Assembly: GCF_902459465.1 (NCBI RefSeq)
Contig: NC_047062.1
Coordinates: 5,830,501-5,894,500 of the forward strand
DNA length: 64,000 nt
Source: Asterias rubens
Taxonomy: Eukaryota > Echinodermata > Asteroidea > Forcipulatida > Asteriidae
Direction: 5' to 3'
A model generated the notes under the pieces. The model made no database searches. It was not told the DNA's origin and worked only from the letters and a program-made list of their open reading frames with translations. The position numbers and the translations under genes are program-made. The stretch's first letter is position 1; each line of letters opens with the position of its first letter. This document shows positions 44,201 through 53,613 of this stretch, in pieces.

Positions 44201-47200
44201 GAAGCGGAACGAAAGACGCCTCCAAAAACACCCAGATAAAGCTGAAATTCACAACAAACTTATCCAAACCCTTGTCGACACAGGCTTTGTGAAAATCATC
44301 AGCAACGAAGAAGCTCTGAAAACTGAAGAGTCCTGGTATATTCCGCACCACGTAGTTGAGCACAATGGAAAACACCGCTTGGTATTCAACTGCTCTTACG
44401 AGTATGAAGGCAAGATCCTCAACAATCACCTACTACCAGGGCCAACACAAGGTGCTTCACTGCTTGGCGTATTCCTGCGATTCCGCCAACACCCTGTTGC
44501 CATATCTGGGGATATTCAGGCAATGTTCCATCAAGTGAGTTTACTCCCTGAAGACAAACCTCTCCTTCGATTTGTATGGCATAAGATGAACCGAGACGTT
44601 GAGCCAGATATCTACGAATGGCAAGTTTTACCATTTGGCACCACGTGCAGCCCATGCTGTGCCACGTTTGCACTACGCAAACACGTCAGCGATGACAAGG
44701 ATGTCTGCAGTGCAGTTGACCAGGCATTCTACGTCGTCAATTGCCTTGACAGTAAACCTACCATATCCGAAGCAAAGGAGCTCGTTATGAAGATGCGAAA
44801 GCTACTCTCAACTGGTGGTTTCAACATCAGACAATGGGCCAGCAACATCCCTTCAGTAGTTGATGAACTTCCATCTAATGCCAGATCTGAAGGCTACGAG
44901 CTCTGGTTAGCCTTTGGTCAGAACGACTTGTCCGAAGGCACCCTTGGACTTCGATGGCAATGTTCAACAGACGAACTCAGTTATAAACACAGATCAACTG
45001 AGTACTCGACGCTCAACCTACGAACTATCTACAAGATTCTTGCTAGCCAGTATGATCCAATTGGCTACATTTCTCCCTTCACAGCACGTGCTAAGGTGCT
45101 AGTGCAAGACCTTTGGAAGACAAAACGAGACTGGGACGACCCTCTGGAACCAGGAAAGATCCGTGATCAGTGGCTCACTTGGGAGGAGGAGCTCTCCGAC
45201 CTTCCTCTGGTTAAACTGCCGAGATGTTACACCCCGCCTGATGTCAACACAGTGACTTCCAATAGAGAACTACATGTTTTCTGTGACGCATCTGAACGAG
45301 TATACGGATCAGTTGCCTACCTCCGCACTGAAGACAAGGGGAACGTCAGCGTCAGTTTTCTCATGTCTCGATCCAGAGTGGCACCGAAAAGACAACTATC
45401 GATGCCACGACTCGAGTTATCAGCAGCTCTCACCGGTGCACAACTAGCCGATCTCCTTCGTAAGGAACTTACCCTAGAGATCAACAAGGTCACCCTATGG
45501 AGCGATTCGACCACAGTCCTGCAGTGGTTGAAGTCAGAATCATGCCGATATAAGGTCTTCGTTGGTACTCGTGTCACCGAAATACAGACCCTTACAGATG
45601 TGCAGGACTGGCGCTATGTGGACACCCAGAACAACCCTGCCGATGACATTACCAGGGGTAAGTCACTCAAAGAACTGAGTGAAGAATCCCGATGGAAGAC
45701 AGGCCCACTCTATCTTCGTCAACCTCCGTCTCAGTGGCCGAAAAGTCCAATCACTGACCCTACAGAGGATGCAACAGAGCTGAAAAAAGCAACCTTCTGT
45801 GGTAAGACTGCCATTGTAGAAAACCCATTGCAGCCCGATCTCCATCAGTACAACAGCTGGGACGCTCTGGTAGAGGCTTTCAAACTATCCCTTCACGGGG
45901 TGGCCAAACCTGGAGATGACACAGCACAGTTGCGGGAGGACATCGAAAATCTTCTGTACCAAAAATGTCAACTCGAAAGCTTCCCTGAAGAGCTGTCTGC
46001 CTTAAAGGCCAAACGAGGAATACCGTCCGGGAGCAAGCTCTCACAGTTGGACCCAGCCTATGACGAAACCGCAAAGCTCATCAGAGTTGGAGGACGACTA
46101 CGTAGGGCAGAAATCCTCTCCGATGCTGTTAAATACCCAATCGTCCTTGATCCTCATCACCACATCACCAAGCTGATAATACGTGACTATGACGAGAAGC
46201 TTCTTCACTATGGTCCAGAACGTATTCTAGCTGAATTAAGACGCAAGTTTTGGATACTCCGGGGAAGGGAGGCAATTCGTCGTCATCAGCATCAATGCTT
46301 TGAATGCCGCAAATGGCGCGCAAAACCCGAAGTACCAAAGATGGGTGATCTTCCTCCGTCCCGTCTCCGTCTATTTAAGCCAGCCTTCTACTCTACCGGT
46401 GTTGACTGTTTCGGTCCGATGCATGTCAAGATTGGTCGCCGCTCCGAGAAAAGGTGGGGGGTGATCTTCAAGTGTATGACGACCAGAGCTATTCATATAG
46501 ATCTCTTAGAAGGCCTGGACACCGATGCCTTCTTGATGTCCTTTCGGCGCTTCATTTCCAGACGAGGGAAGCCCTATGAGTTGCTATCTGATTGCGGAAC
46601 CAATTTCAAGGGAGCTGAAACTGAATTACAGGAAGCATTCCATGCCATGAAACCTGACCTTGCTGCACAACTAGGCGACCAGAAAGTGAGATTCAAGTTT
46701 AATCCACCCAGTGCACCTCACTTCGGCGGAGTGTGGGAGCGAGAGATCAAGAGCATTAAAGACGGTCTCAAGGTTGTAATCAAGGACCAATCAGTCACCG
46801 AAGCCGTACTCCGCACCGTCCTGATAGAAATTGAAGGCATCCTCAATTCCAAGCCATTGGGCTACATCTCATCTGATGTTGCAGACATCAATCCCATAAC
46901 TCCGAATATCCTACTGATGGGACGCCATGACCAGTCACTTCCACAAGTAGTATACCCTGTCGACGAGCTGATAGGACGACGCCGAAGGCGCCACAGCCAA
47001 GTACTAGCGGACCAGTTCTGGTCACATTTCCTGAAATACTACCTGCCAAGCCTCCAACTTCGCCCAAAATGGCAAAAGGACTGCCGTAACCTCACCTGTG
47101 GCGATGTTGTCATGATTGCCGACCCTCAGCAGCCTAGAGCTCATTGGCTAGTTGGTAGAGTCATCGAGACACTTCCTGGAGTTGATGATCGCATCCGAGC

Positions 47201-47291
47201 AGCCAGAGTTAAAGTCGCTGATCGCGAATACACCAGACCCGTTGCGCGTCTGATACGCCTACCTGAGATCACCGATAGTGAAGACCCCTAG
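41220..47291 (+). CDS. gag-pol: BEL/Pao Gag-Pol polyprotein, 2023 residues, with altered RT signature
   Basis: This is the polyprotein for capsid, protease, reverse transcriptase, RNase H and integrase of the retrotransposon. The open frame extends a few codons upstream without ATG; the first ATG is at 41220. In order: a charged coiled-coil segment (about 150-245); a gag domain with LPTFSSGKEKDF; Cys/His knuckles (YCPKCNETTHY, CWRCGRSHKPENC, about 638-697); a protease with LDDGS (about 757); RT with GDIQAMFHQ (about 1097); RNase H with FCDAS (about 1355) and SDSTTVLQW; an integrase HHCC zinc domain (about 1647-1697); and a DDE core with VDCFGP, SDCGTNF and VWEREIK (about 1728, 1790, 1840). 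At residues 1171-1174 the RT signature reads YVVN, where an aspartate is expected at the third position. No stop or frameshift is present. The RT is therefore probably inactive in this copy. Confidence 0.95.
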   Translation: MATNEMETENINQTTPLDDTHAVTIGGVTIPVASPATSTHPVPVTVTIVETSPSSTGVCSTATAAAVGLQTSAVTVQSRSRSSCDRRMPAHFQDFVIDHHPSTSGRTDEHSVVTTQTSRSRRSSHSSNSLYSGQSRHSKSSFKSILSDSQSAKLKQQRKQAELEEMKRQIEEDQSADEELQRLDDEAYAARIHADEEALAARRRAEEIERNAFRQRESLNTRLSRQRRLREVEQQLNEARLITAMVNSDPEPEIEKQHQTVTPSSINQTTLSDSPTQGQTITVSAENTHIDNLSDVPTYSNTAAHKHKAEVHVVDVTTPAVYSPSKVTPPSMQPAVTNPYPMTAPTQSVGWAPPFPNPFAQPYPAPSHPMGPAPAQMMMPNSTEMLIASSYGIPRPVLPTFSSGKEKDFALLKMALDNLIDVHPHLTEPYKYQVLLGKLSGNIKRLAEAFIHEAKPYTAALQALKERYGQPRQLIQSEINSILSMPPVKYNDNDAFENFSLSVHSLVGMLKSLEGENGYELKCGSHVDRLLSKLPSSYRDRFVEHCISRDIIKVDSNNTYTLLHFANWLQTKSRARRIVSQATAIQKSDNPSTDKKDKHFQKRNAPATAVFVTNETPTMPPSTNTTYSGQKGPNRPKAYCPKCNETTHYLNSCTEFKQLTTEQIINWIKEKNRCWRCGRSHKPENCTLKKPCNTCKEQHLTALHAAIQSGASKVYVTEAVTQALFIDQPSRPHHIMLKVVKVLLHGPGGMMETYAILDDGSMRTMILMPAVQALKLSGVEDNILLATVRSEPFLCAGKSVNLQVSPRDNSDVRYPINGAFAANNLCLSEYSYPVEALKKRWSHLRQIPLPPINKACPLILIGSDYADLIHPIQPVQFGPRGAPLAVCTKLGWSLQGPANLLQSQSEEQQCLFTTTLQPTTDLLKNVERLWQADILPYSEKQVTRSKQDKQAIATLEEKIIRIEIDGVQRYATPLLRTKDNNKFRATKEAVMQNLKRNERRLQKHPDKAEIHNKLIQTLVDTGFVKIISNEEALKTEESWYIPHHVVEHNGKHRLVFNCSYEYEGKILNNHLLPGPTQGASLLGVFLRFRQHPVAISGDIQAMFHQVSLLPEDKPLLRFVWHKMNRDVEPDIYEWQVLPFGTTCSPCCATFALRKHVSDDKDVCSAVDQAFYVVNCLDSKPTISEAKELVMKMRKLLSTGGFNIRQWASNIPSVVDELPSNARSEGYELWLAFGQNDLSEGTLGLRWQCSTDELSYKHRSTEYSTLNLRTIYKILASQYDPIGYISPFTARAKVLVQDLWKTKRDWDDPLEPGKIRDQWLTWEEELSDLPLVKLPRCYTPPDVNTVTSNRELHVFCDASERVYGSVAYLRTEDKGNVSVSFLMSRSRVAPKRQLSMPRLELSAALTGAQLADLLRKELTLEINKVTLWSDSTTVLQWLKSESCRYKVFVGTRVTEIQTLTDVQDWRYVDTQNNPADDITRGKSLKELSEESRWKTGPLYLRQPPSQWPKSPITDPTEDATELKKATFCGKTAIVENPLQPDLHQYNSWDALVEAFKLSLHGVAKPGDDTAQLREDIENLLYQKCQLESFPEELSALKAKRGIPSGSKLSQLDPAYDETAKLIRVGGRLRRAEILSDAVKYPIVLDPHHHITKLIIRDYDEKLLHYGPERILAELRRKFWILRGREAIRRHQHQCFECRKWRAKPEVPKMGDLPPSRLRLFKPAFYSTGVDCFGPMHVKIGRRSEKRWGVIFKCMTTRAIHIDLLEGLDTDAFLMSFRRFISRRGKPYELLSDCGTNFKGAETELQEAFHAMKPDLAAQLGDQKVRFKFNPPSAPHFGGVWEREIKSIKDGLKVVIKDQSVTEAVLRTVLIEIEGILNSKPLGYISSDVADINPITPNILLMGRHDQSLPQVVYPVDELIGRRRRRHSQVLADQFWSHFLKYYLPSLQLRPKWQKDCRNLTCGDVVMIADPQQPRAHWLVGRVIETLPGVDDRIRAARVKVADREYTRPVARLIRLPEITDSEDP

Positions 47292-47364
47292 AGTTGGACA
47301 CCTATCGTGGACTTTTGAAGACTTTCTCTGTTTGATAAAATTTAGAGCCTAAATTTGGGGTGGC

Positions 47365-47826
47365 TGTCAGAAAGTCTCCGCATCAGGACAGTTTTTGTTA
47401 TAGCGCCCTCTCTTGAATCAAAATCTCCAATGTTTCCATGATCATACCAATCGCCATTTTACAAGTCCAAATCCAAACTAATCACGTAAATTTCTCAAAT
47501 AATTCCTAAATATCCAGGTTAATCCAATCATTAATCACCAAAGTCCCGTGCGTGCATCCTAATCGTGAGTACTGTTTTAATTATTACAAAGGGTGATTTT
47601 AAGGGAAGTTGGTTTTCCATGTAATTCACGTTTCGATTTGTTTACATCCACATTGTGACAATGCATATAAATGCATGTAGGCCCATATCATAGCGTATAA
47701 TGTATAACGATGATTACTGTTACCAGCCCAATATGTATAATTGATTGGGGTTAATTTCTGCTTTCTCTATAGAACCACGGGTATATGATCACCAATAAAT
47801 CAAAGTTCAAGTACACCTTCTTTTCA
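47365..47826 (+). repeat. 3' LTR of BEL/Pao element (462 bp)
   Basis: It begins TGTCAGAAAGTCTCCGCATC, preceded by the purine-rich TTTGGGGTGGC, and ends CTTCTTTTCA. It matches the 5' LTR except for a missing 14-base block and one C-to-T change (AATTCCTC to AATTTCTC). Confidence 0.95.
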
Positions 47827-47831
47827 ATAAT

Positions 47832-49257
47832 TTTAGAGTCCGTCTACTCAAAATGTGATTAAACTGTTGTTTCGCACACAATATTGGACTGCAAACAATC
47901 TCCTGTTGAGCACGTTACGTTCACATGTGACGTGGGTTTTGGATGCACGAAGAACGATTTTTTTTTTCAAATCTTGAAATGCATTCTTCCCAATCCATTG
48001 GTGTATCAAACCTTTATACATTTACAACAAATTATGTCACGTAATACGTGGGGAAAAGTTGTGTTTAATGGAAGGTACAATAAACTGAGGTAAAATCCAA
48101 ATTTCAAGTATCAGATGTCTTAGTGTTTAAACCTGTGTATAATAACCTAAATGCATTTTGTGCTCGTGCGTGGACATAATACTCGGTTAAAAGGTATAGC
48201 CTTAGCCTACCAGTATAGCCTACTTTAAAAAGACAAACTCTCAGTTACACTAACATCATCCTCACGTTGTCTTTTCATTTAGCACTTCTACTTTTCAGTC
48301 TAAGACAACTCTGTCCCACCACCAATCCACTTTAGTTTGATGCCCTCTCGCAATAGGACCTTATTCCAATGCAAAGGTTGGGCTATGTTCTTTTTATATA
48401 ACTCTGTCCCACTACCAATCCACTTTAGTTTGATGCTCTCTTACAATAGCACCTTATTCCAATGCAAAGGTTGGGCTACGTTCTTTTTATAATAACTCTG
48501 TCCCACTACCAATCCACTTTAGTTTGATGCCCTCTTGCAATAGCACCTTATTCTAATGCAAAGGTTGGGCTACGTTCTTTTTATAATAACTCTGTCCCAC
48601 CGCCAATCCACTTTAGTTTGATGCCCTCTTGCAATAGGACCTTATTCCAATGCAAAGGTTGGGCTACGTTCTTTTTATAATAACTCTGTCCCACCGCCAA
48701 TCCACTTTAGTTTGATGCCCTCTTGCAATAGGACCTTATTCCAATGCAAAGGTTGGGCTACGTTCTTTTTATATAACTCTGTCCCACTACCAATCCACTC
48801 TAGTTTGATGCTCTCTTGCAATAGCACCTTATTCTAATGCAAAGGTTGGGCTACGTTCTTTTTATATAACTCTGTCCCACCACCAATCCACTCTAGTTTG
48901 ATGCTCTCTTGCAATAGCACCTTATTCCAATGCAAAGGTTGGGCTACGTTCCCTTTATCAAGTCATCTCTGGTGTGTCATCTCTTGACATTCTATCACTG
49001 GTTTACGAAGCTCTGAAGCCAAACGAAAAAAAGTGTGTAGGCATAGTTTCCTAATCCTTGTAAGACAGCAACAGGAAATCCTTAGGATGACTCACGTCTG
49101 CCCAAGGTACTACTTGTCATCACATTAAGAAATGACCACGGATTTCTCTATGCTTTACCTGATGGGCTGATTGGGTGTCTTAAAACATGTTAGGAAAACC
49201 ACATAAATCCGAAGAATTCTTCTTGTTTCTCCGTGGTGTTGGACTACTGCTATAGTA
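47832..49257. other. Intergenic stretch before M3
   Basis: After the retrotransposon no gene is seen. The main content is a minisatellite (48308-48951). The M3 promoter must lie here or further upstream, but no clear TATA box is visible near the start codon. Confidence 0.5.
48308..48951. repeat. Seven-copy minisatellite, unit about 93 bp
   Basis: Each unit runs AACTCTGTCCCAC, CCAATCCACT, TAGTTTGATGC, TGCAATAG, ACCTTATTC, AATGCAAAGGTTGGGCTA, CGTTCTTTTTATA. Units begin at about 48308, 48403, 48496, 48588, 48684, 48773 and 48865. They differ at a few shared positions (CACCACC, CACTACC, CACCGCC), which shows higher-order pairing among units. It ends about 0.3 kb before the M3 start codon. Confidence 0.95.
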
Positions 49258-52200
49258 ATGGTGTTGTTACCGAGGCCATCGACCATCGTCCTACTTATTA
49301 GCGCCATTTTTCATGTAAGTTGTAACCCATAAGTGCACTTTATCCACTCACACGAAACGTTGTTTGGAAAAGTTTATTTATTCTCCCGAGTTCTTCAGCG
49401 GCAACGGATCACCCGCAAACACGGCACAATCCCATACAGCAGACAATATTGCTTCAACTTTCTGCTTTGCAAAAAATGTGCAGAGTATCGGTCAATGTTA
49501 CATGTTACTTTGGCTGAAAACCTTAAAACGTTTGTCACAATGTTTTAAACTGCTCTCCATCACTCCGTAAATTTGTATGGCAACAATTATTTTGAGTTAT
49601 TACATCAAGTCTATAGCCATATATAGGCCTACTTTATAATTTTGACTTTTTTGTTTCAGATCCTACACAGTCTAACGGATGGTAAACTCGTCATCAATGC
49701 TTGTGTTGATTCATTAGAGAGTGACGACTACACAGAATTGTACGGTGATCGAACTCGTTTTGATTTCAATTGCACCAGGCCTCCTTTATTTAAAGCTCTA
49801 TTGCCAACGTTTTTACGGTCAATGTTTCACGGCGGTCAAACTACGGGGGAACCAGCGACCTCAGAGGGATGCACAACAGAAAAACCTACACAGAGTGAAC
49901 AGTTAACAACAACAGAGGAGTCTACCGTGACCACAGAAATGCAAACAACTACACAAATGATTACAACAACAGACACGTCCACTATCGCAGAAAATACTCC
50001 ACCAAAAACGGAGTCGTCGGAAGAGTGGGAAGAGTCGGAAGATGCGGAAATAACCTCAGATGAAATTGCAGCGACGGATAAGTCGTCTGAAATATCTGAA
50101 AGCACAGAAGATTCTTCCACGGTAGAAGATTTCAAGATTGCCTTGGAGGAACAAATACTGGATATAACGACTAATGCAGAAGAAACTATTGCACTGGTAA
50201 CACAGTCAATGGATGAAAATACAACCATGGAAACACCTGGAACCACGGAAAAGTTTACTACGCTGGAAAAACATACCGATAGCCCTACATCTTCGGATGA
50301 AACTTCAACCATTTCTTGGGGACAATTTAACACACAAGAGCCTACCACACAAGGAACTCCAGCCAAGGAAGAGCGAACCACCGCCGGTAAAACAACATCT
50401 ACGGAAACATCAACGACTACAAAGTCAACGATGATGCCAACTGGTGAACCCATCACAAAAATGCTGCCAACTATTTCGTTGGAAATCGTACCAGGTTATG
50501 TAACGTTTAAAACCAAATGTTAATTTGATTAGTAAATCGAACGGTTGTTTTTAGGATTCATTATTCCACATAATAGGCCTATGCAACAAAATCATACAGC
50601 CTCATTATTACTATATATAAACAAAATCACATATATTATTTTTACGATTATGAATACTCAAAAATACTTGTCTAAGACCGTAAAGCGGTCAAACAGAAAC
50701 ATTCTTTTTAAAGATGTGTTTGTCTTTATTCAACTACACGTGAAAGCCAACTTTAATTTCGTTTAAGAACCGGTACCTTATGGAACTGTATTTAGAATGT
50801 GGGCTTTATTACCGTGTAAAACAGATTAATTCCGCACGCAAGAATTACTTAGGTTGTAGACAGCTTTTCGCAGTGGATGGTATAGGCCCTACATGTGTGC
50901 TCTTTGAAATAAGCGGGCGTTAATTGTGCTTTATTTTTTTCTCTACCATTTTCCTTATCAACAGAACTCAAGGCCGATGACAGAGTCAACATGAAGGCCA
51001 TACCGGCCGTGGTTGGTTCGATTGCTGGCATTGCAGTCATCATCGTCGTTGTTTTAGTTGTGCGGTTCCGTGAAAGTTGCCGAAGGTGTGTAGTGTCAAT
51101 TACTAATTGCACAATGACATCACAGGCCCAAACAGCGAACTCATCGAGGTCAATGAAGACATGTCAATGGCTTTATAGGAGTTGTGCCCACGGGCACGTT
51201 TCCATTGTTTTATCTCGGGGATGGTGGCAAAATAATAGGTAATTTTGAGGTATGGTGGACACATCACTACTGGACTAGTTGGTTTGGGTAAATTTGTCTG
51301 TTTGCAGGCCATCCAAATAGTTTCAACCGTACCTCAAAAAGACTAATGGTTCTAGGCCTAATTGTCTCTAGGGCCTGACAGTGACAGGCCGAGAAGATCT
51401 ACAAATTTGCTAAACACAAAACATCTTGCTGAGTCAAATTTGAAGATGGCATTTAATGTCCAAATAACTTTTCGAAGCACCCGTTTCCCAACTTTCATTG
51501 CACACGATAGCTTTTTTCACTCATGAAGGAATTTTTGAAGAAAAAAACTAATCAGCCTAGTCCTCATTGCGCTTGAACATACATAAAATTTTAAGACAGT
51601 TTCTTTTCATTTTTACACCGTCAACGGGTTAAAAAGTTAAGTCTCCAAAAGAAGAAAATATTGACATATTTTTTGTTTTCTTCAACAGGCGTCTTGGACA
51701 ATACCTTTCAAGTCCTTAACCCGAAGACAATGTAAGTTCCAATAATCCAATCGGTAACAATTGTAAAATACATTTACATCCCCATCAATGTAACGACTAT
51801 CTGTGTCCATAATACTACACAATGGTAACCCACGCAACAGATCACCACAAGACAGAATAATAATAAATTACATTTATATAGCGCATAATATGAATTAACA
51901 TCTCTATGCGCTTCCATCCCCATCAATGTAAGGGATGGCCCCAATATTTGTCTTGGCATTCAAGCTGAGGCATCAATATAGGTACATGTACATGTACATG
52001 GTTTGCTGTAACTTCATGTCAGTGTATCCACTTTTCTGTGTAGATTTGTCTTGCTATTATGTCTACTACTGCACAGTAAAATTTGGAAATCCTCCATCCA
52101 ACTCATATTCCGAATATCTACTCCATGGTTGTGGAATAGTGGCAAGCCAAATTGCAACAAGAACAATCTATTAATTTTGTTTTTTTACCCATACACATGT

Positions 52201-52439
52201 GTTAGCACTGTATACTCAGTATCTCCCCGAGTCCTGTGAAAAATATATCACAGGCACATTATTTGGGTGGGATTAGAACCTCTGACATTTGCAATTCTAG
52301 AACAATCTACAGAAGCTTACACTTGTTATGTTGTTTTTTTGTGTGCAGGGAACGTAACCAAGATGGCGGCATCATCTGGGTCCCCGAAGAGTACATGGAC
52401 AATAAGAAGATAGTTTGCAACAAGAACCAGGCTATATGA
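49258..52439 (+). CDS. M3: diverged mucin-like single-pass membrane protein
   Basis: Exons 49258-49314, 49660-50494, 50965-51087, 51689-51731 and 52349-52439 (TGA) join to 382 residues. A 19-residue signal peptide (STIVLLISAIFH) precedes a short module with VINAC and FDFNCT that lines up with the Cys module of M1 and M2 but lacks the inner Cys pair. About 215 Thr/Ser/Glu-rich residues follow; these are more acidic and less regular than in M1 and M2. The transmembrane exon encodes VVGSIAGIAVIIVVVLVV and a basic stop (RFRESCRR). The tail ends in a segment with GGIIWVPEEYMDNKK. The first three exons have the same layout and phases as M1 and M2. At the third donor, GTGTGT permits two sites two bases apart. 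The first (exon end 51085, phase as in M1 and M2) ends the protein at TAA 51717-51719 with a tail RLGQYLSSP. The second gives the long tail. Function unknown. Confidence 0.7.
52186..52325 (-). mobile_element. tRNA-derived SINE, family S1, reversed
   Basis: The plus strand reads ACCCATACACATGTGTTAGC, CCGAGTCCTGTGAAAAAT and ATTCTAGAACA, the complement of the S1 body and head. It lies just upstream of the last M3 exon acceptor. Confidence 0.75.
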
Positions 52440-52627
52440 AGTGAACACAAAGACTTAGTTCAAATTTTCTCGTTAAAATGGTTGCAAATTTTATATCAAG
52501 GTTGTTATTGACACATGCTGCTAAACTATTCAGTGTTAAACATCAATTGTGAACAAATATTTTAAGAAAATAATTGAGTGAAAAAGACAAATACAATACA
52601 GTACAGGCAAACTATAGCGGACAACAG

Positions 52628-52633
52628 AATAAA
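52628..52633 (+). terminator. Candidate poly(A) signal of M3
   Basis: AATAAA lies 189 bp after the long-form M3 stop codon and is the first canonical hexamer downstream. It is about 45 bp from the minus-strand signal of the converging selenoprotein gene. Confidence 0.5.
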
Positions 52634-52675
52634 AAAAAATGCAAATTATAGTTTTCACAAACGTATAAGTACACT

Positions 52676-52681
52676 TTTATT
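52676..52681 (-). terminator. Candidate poly(A) signal of selenoprotein W gene
   Basis: AATAAA on the minus strand, about 1.67 kb after the stop and about 0.87 kb beyond the SECIS. A variant ATTAAA near 53045-53050 is a possible earlier site. Either leaves the SECIS inside the transcript. Confidence 0.4.
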
Positions 52682-53545
52682 GCAAGTTTCATATTCTTCA
52701 GATGACTTTGTGAAAAAAGTTAGTTTACAATCTACATGTGGAAAGTCCAACACCCTTTTGTGAAATCGAAATAGACATGATTGACTACATAATATTACGT
52801 AAGTTTTGCTGTACAACGATATGCAAATATTCCAAGCACAATCCGTGTTCATGTGAGCAAAATAAGTTATTATAGTAAATAATAGAATGTCAGACAGTGT
52901 TATAACCAAAGACAAAATTATATACTACATCTCAATTTCACTTTTTGTGTTTTACTGAATGCCACCAACCTTCGAAAAATAACCAACTGCGTAGTACACA
53001 GGCTGTGCATATTTAAATTTTAAAAACAGAAGGCGAGTGTGAATTTTAATGGGAAGAAATTTGTAAAATAAATTAGAATGAAAAATAATGCTGAAATAAC
53101 TGATTCTATGTTAGAAATAAAAAGTATTATAGACATGACGTTTTATCGTAGCTTTTTACTCCGTCATCAACTATCAAGAACCCGTATGGTAGAAAATAGT
53201 AATTTGCTGGGATGAACAATCCAAAATCTATCATGATTTTGGGGGTTGGTGCTCTCATTCTGCAAGGACAAAGTGTGTGCAGGGCAAATATATAAATGTC
53301 TGTTGCTGGAAAGTATACGTAGTTGCTCAACAAATTTACTGGCCGAGGAGTACTAGTAAAACAGTTGCACCAATTACGGCTATGGTTCCGGGTGGCCCCT
53401 TGAAAATGAGGCTAGATAATGAAATTTTTAAAAACATCTACTCACACACAGGAAGTGTTTACTACCCGCAAGTACAAACAAAACATCTAAGAGACTACCT
53501 TTGAGGCAAAGCCAAACTCCAGTCGACACATCGCAGCTGACTGTT

Positions 53546-53613
53546 CCTTGTAAAGCATCGAGAGAAAACCTTGTGGTTTGTGCCACTTTTCAGCTTGCTC
53601 TGTCATATTAAGG
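53546..53613 (-). promoter_or_regulatory. SECIS element, form II, in the selenoprotein W 3' UTR
   Basis: This directs Sec insertion at the in-frame TGA of the gene. On the minus strand the core is ATGA (53606-53603) and CGAT (53560-53557), giving the tandem G-A/A-G quartet with a U-U pair. The helix AGAGCAAGCT pairs with GGTTTTCTCT (nine of ten positions, with two wobbles). An internal loop GAAAA supplies the unpaired AA twelve bases after ATGA. Above it GTGG pairs with CCAC around a six-base loop, which is the extra helix of form II. Below the quartet CCTT pairs with AAGG. Position and parts all fit. The pairing was worked out by eye. Confidence 0.85.

Larger units (their letters stand above)
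40699..47831 (+). mobile_element. Full-length BEL/Pao LTR retrotransposon with target duplication
   Basis: The element spans 40704-47826, flanked by the 5-bp duplication ATAAT (40699-40703 and 47827-47831). It has two LTRs that start TG and end CA, a tRNA-Tyr-type primer-binding site, one uninterrupted gag-pol ORF and a purine-rich stretch before the 3' LTR. A 5-bp duplication and the gag-protease-RT-RNaseH-integrase order fit BEL/Pao. No envelope-like ORF is present. It is inserted between M2 and M3 in the same orientation. The LTRs differ by one 14-base indel and one substitution, so the insertion is young. Confidence 0.95.

Noticed and set aside
48308-48951. A CRISPR-like array
   Set aside because: The units are contiguous 93-bp repeats with no unique spacers, in animal DNA.
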